Positions 33,509 to 34,519 of a DNA stretch of 34,519 nt are shown here, piece by piece; the stretch's first letter is position 1, and the number at the start of each line of letters is the position of its first letter. Origin of the DNA: Candidatus Poribacteria bacterium (GTDB taxonomy: Bacteria > Poribacteria > WGA-4E > WGA-3G); the NCBI GenBank assembly GCA_022824265.1, contig JAJEAG010000089.1, positions 1 to 34,519 of the forward strand. The letters are read 5' to 3'. The position numbers were made by a program, and so were the translations under genes. Below the pieces are notes generated by a model that was given only the letters and a program-made list of their open reading frames with translations, was not told the DNA's origin and did no database searches.

Positions 33509-34267
33509 TTAGATAGGAAACTGGTGATTACCTGCAGTCAAACCACCATCAATAACAAACACTGCCCCCGTTGCGAAACTTGCTTCATCAGATGCGAGGA
33601 ACAGCGCGGCATTTGCTATGTCAACAGGTTTTCCGATACGTCCCAACGGATACCACGGGGTGATTTCGTCCAGTATCTGCGGATTGCGTTCAATCATCGG
33701 TTCCCAGACTTCAGTCTGCACAGTACCAGGACAGATACAATTGATACGGATATTATCTTTACCGTGTACAACTGCCATAGAGCGCGTCAAGGCAATTACG
33801 CCACCTTTCGCTGCGGAATACGCGTGAATTCCTTGCAACCCGATGAGACCGTTAACTGAAGCGATGTTGACAATACTACCGCCGCCTCCTTTCTGCATAA
33901 TTGGTATCACAGCATTACTACAATGACTTGTGCCTTGTAGTGCGACTGATAGGTTCGCTTCCCAATTATTGTTCAGGACATCTTCTGTTGAACAGATAGC
34001 GTTATTTACGAGAATGTCAACTGTTCCATAAACATCAACCGACTGAGCAATAAGTCTTTCAGCATCCGTAGCATCAGAGACATCAGCGTTGATAAATAGT
34101 GCTTCACCACCTACATCGGTAATATCAGAGACGGTTGCCTTACCAATATCATCGTTTACGTCATCAACCACAACTTTTGCTCCCTCTTCAGCAAACCGAA
34201 TTGCGATTGCTCTACCTATACCGCGTCCTGCTCCTGTGACAATGGCTACTTTATCTTTTAACCGCAT
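33509..34267 (-). CDS. Short-chain dehydrogenase/reductase
   Basis: A 252-residue classical SDR: nucleotide motif TGAGRGIG (11-18) with Asp36 implying NAD, NNA (88-90), and the catalytic set Ser137, Tyr150 and Lys154 (NIASVNG..AYSAAKGG). It is of the FabG-like, 3-oxoacyl or sugar-alcohol dehydrogenase type; the substrate is unknown. GGTGA lies 5-6 bases before ATG 34267. The PhyH gene downstream may act on the same compound. Confidence 0.88.
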   Translation of the reverse strand: MRLKDKVAIVTGAGRGIGRAIAIRFAEEGAKVVVDDVNDDIGKATVSDITDVGGEALFINADVSDATDAERLIAQSVDVYGTVDILVNNAICSTEDVLNNNWEANLSVALQGTSHCSNAVIPIMQKGGGGSIVNIASVNGLIGLQGIHAYSAAKGGVIALTRSMAVVHGKDNIRINCICPGTVQTEVWEPMIERNPQILDEITPWYPLGRIGKPVDIANAALFLASDEASFATGAVFVIDGGLTAGNHQFPI

Positions 34268-34289
34268 AAAGGTTCACCAACGTTTCGTG

Positions 34290-34519
34290 CAGGAAGCCCA
34301 AGTTTTTATGCTTGGGAGGAATGCCCGATCCCATATTTTCCTTGACAAAATATGTCAAACTTGATAACGGACTTCCGCAACAAGTCGGAAGTGTCTTGTT
34401 TTAGGGATACGTGCATAGCCGTATCCAAGTAACTCGAAGACGATAGTTCGCTCGAACAACTTCCGAAGTCGGAAGTGTCTGAGGTTCTGTATCGTGGGTC
34501 GCTGGGACCCCTCGGTGGC
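34290..34519. mobile_element. Consecutive hairpins, possibly an IS200/IS605- or IscB/TnpB-type end or guide-RNA scaffold, cut by the window edge
   Basis: At least six stems lie in 230 bases: CCCAAG/CTTGGG (34297-34316, within GGAAGCCC..GGGAGGAAT), TTGACA/TGTCAA (34342-34358), ACTTCCG/CGGAAGT (34371-34392), GGATAC/GTATCC (34405-34426), a second ACTTCCGA/TCGGAAGT (34459-34476) and GGGTC/GACCC (34496-34510). A 15-base direct repeat (34382-34396 and 34466-34480) joins the two ACTTCCG stems. The GGAAGCCC..GGGAGG form looks to me like the hairpin seen at right ends of TnpB-type elements, but the encoded protein would lie outside the window. On the minus strand one open frame (34402-34519) could be the last codons of such a gene. 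A free structured RNA is the alternative. Confidence 0.35.

Noticed and set aside
34402-34519. Minus-strand frame at the right edge as the C-terminus of a TnpB protein
   Set aside because: Codon use looks plausible but no zinc ribbon or catalytic motif is within the window, so no gene is called.

Overview
The window looks like bacterial chromosome of moderate to low GC, with long genes closely packed, mostly on the minus strand from about 5.8 kb onward. The gene mix points to a Candidatus Poribacteria-like lineage or a similarly uncultured bacterium: two phytanoyl-CoA-dioxygenase-family proteins, two tandem sulfatases, a ThuA-like protein, a LamG protein, and a sigma factor fused to a WD40 propeller. 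That placement is inferred from gene content only; no rRNA gene or other phylogenetic marker is available to settle it.

Layout. Positions 1-307 hold a string of hairpins that resembles the right end and guide-RNA scaffold of an IS200/IS605 (TnpB-type) element. A repeat-rich, AC-biased non-coding stretch follows up to about 1.0 kb. Positions 1206-5243 form a plus-strand TCA-cycle cluster: a divergent citrate synthase, isocitrate dehydrogenase, a 45-residue membrane protein and malate dehydrogenase. A HicBA toxin-antitoxin pair (5362-5756) follows and ends at a bidirectional terminator facing dnaK. dnaK (minus) is preceded by a near-perfect sigma-54 promoter with two upstream TGTCAA-N-TTGRCA dyads. 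Next come a secreted LamG protein, a PhyH dioxygenase and a three-gene minus-strand operon ridA-fabV-thuA driven by a clear sigma-70 promoter. Across a divergent intergenic region, a strong plus-strand promoter at 12781 feeds a 640-base AC-rich leader ahead of tgt.

From 14.9 to 19.1 kb there is an overlapping pair of unknown genes and a 999-residue ECF sigma-TM-WD40 fusion. From 19.5 to 24.3 kb lie an orphan ABC ATPase, a PfkB sugar kinase, a membrane protein with a GATase-like middle domain, and a GHMP kinase of the archaeal pantoate-kinase type. Then come two closely related sulfatases, one with a Tat signal and one without. Positions 27515-32555 carry a probable defence cassette: an SMC/RecF-like ATPase, a large nuclease-methyltransferase that overlaps it, and an unknown protein with a hydrophobic N-terminus. 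A second PhyH protein and an SDR oxidoreductase follow. The window ends in another cluster of hairpins (34290-34519).

The intergenic regions are mosaics of a few short hairpin repeats. Some stems differ between copies by paired, structure-preserving changes. The best candidates for new biology are the ATPase/nuclease-methyltransferase cassette, the membrane-anchored sigma-WD40 protein, sigma-54 control of dnaK, and the two AC-rich transcribed leaders.
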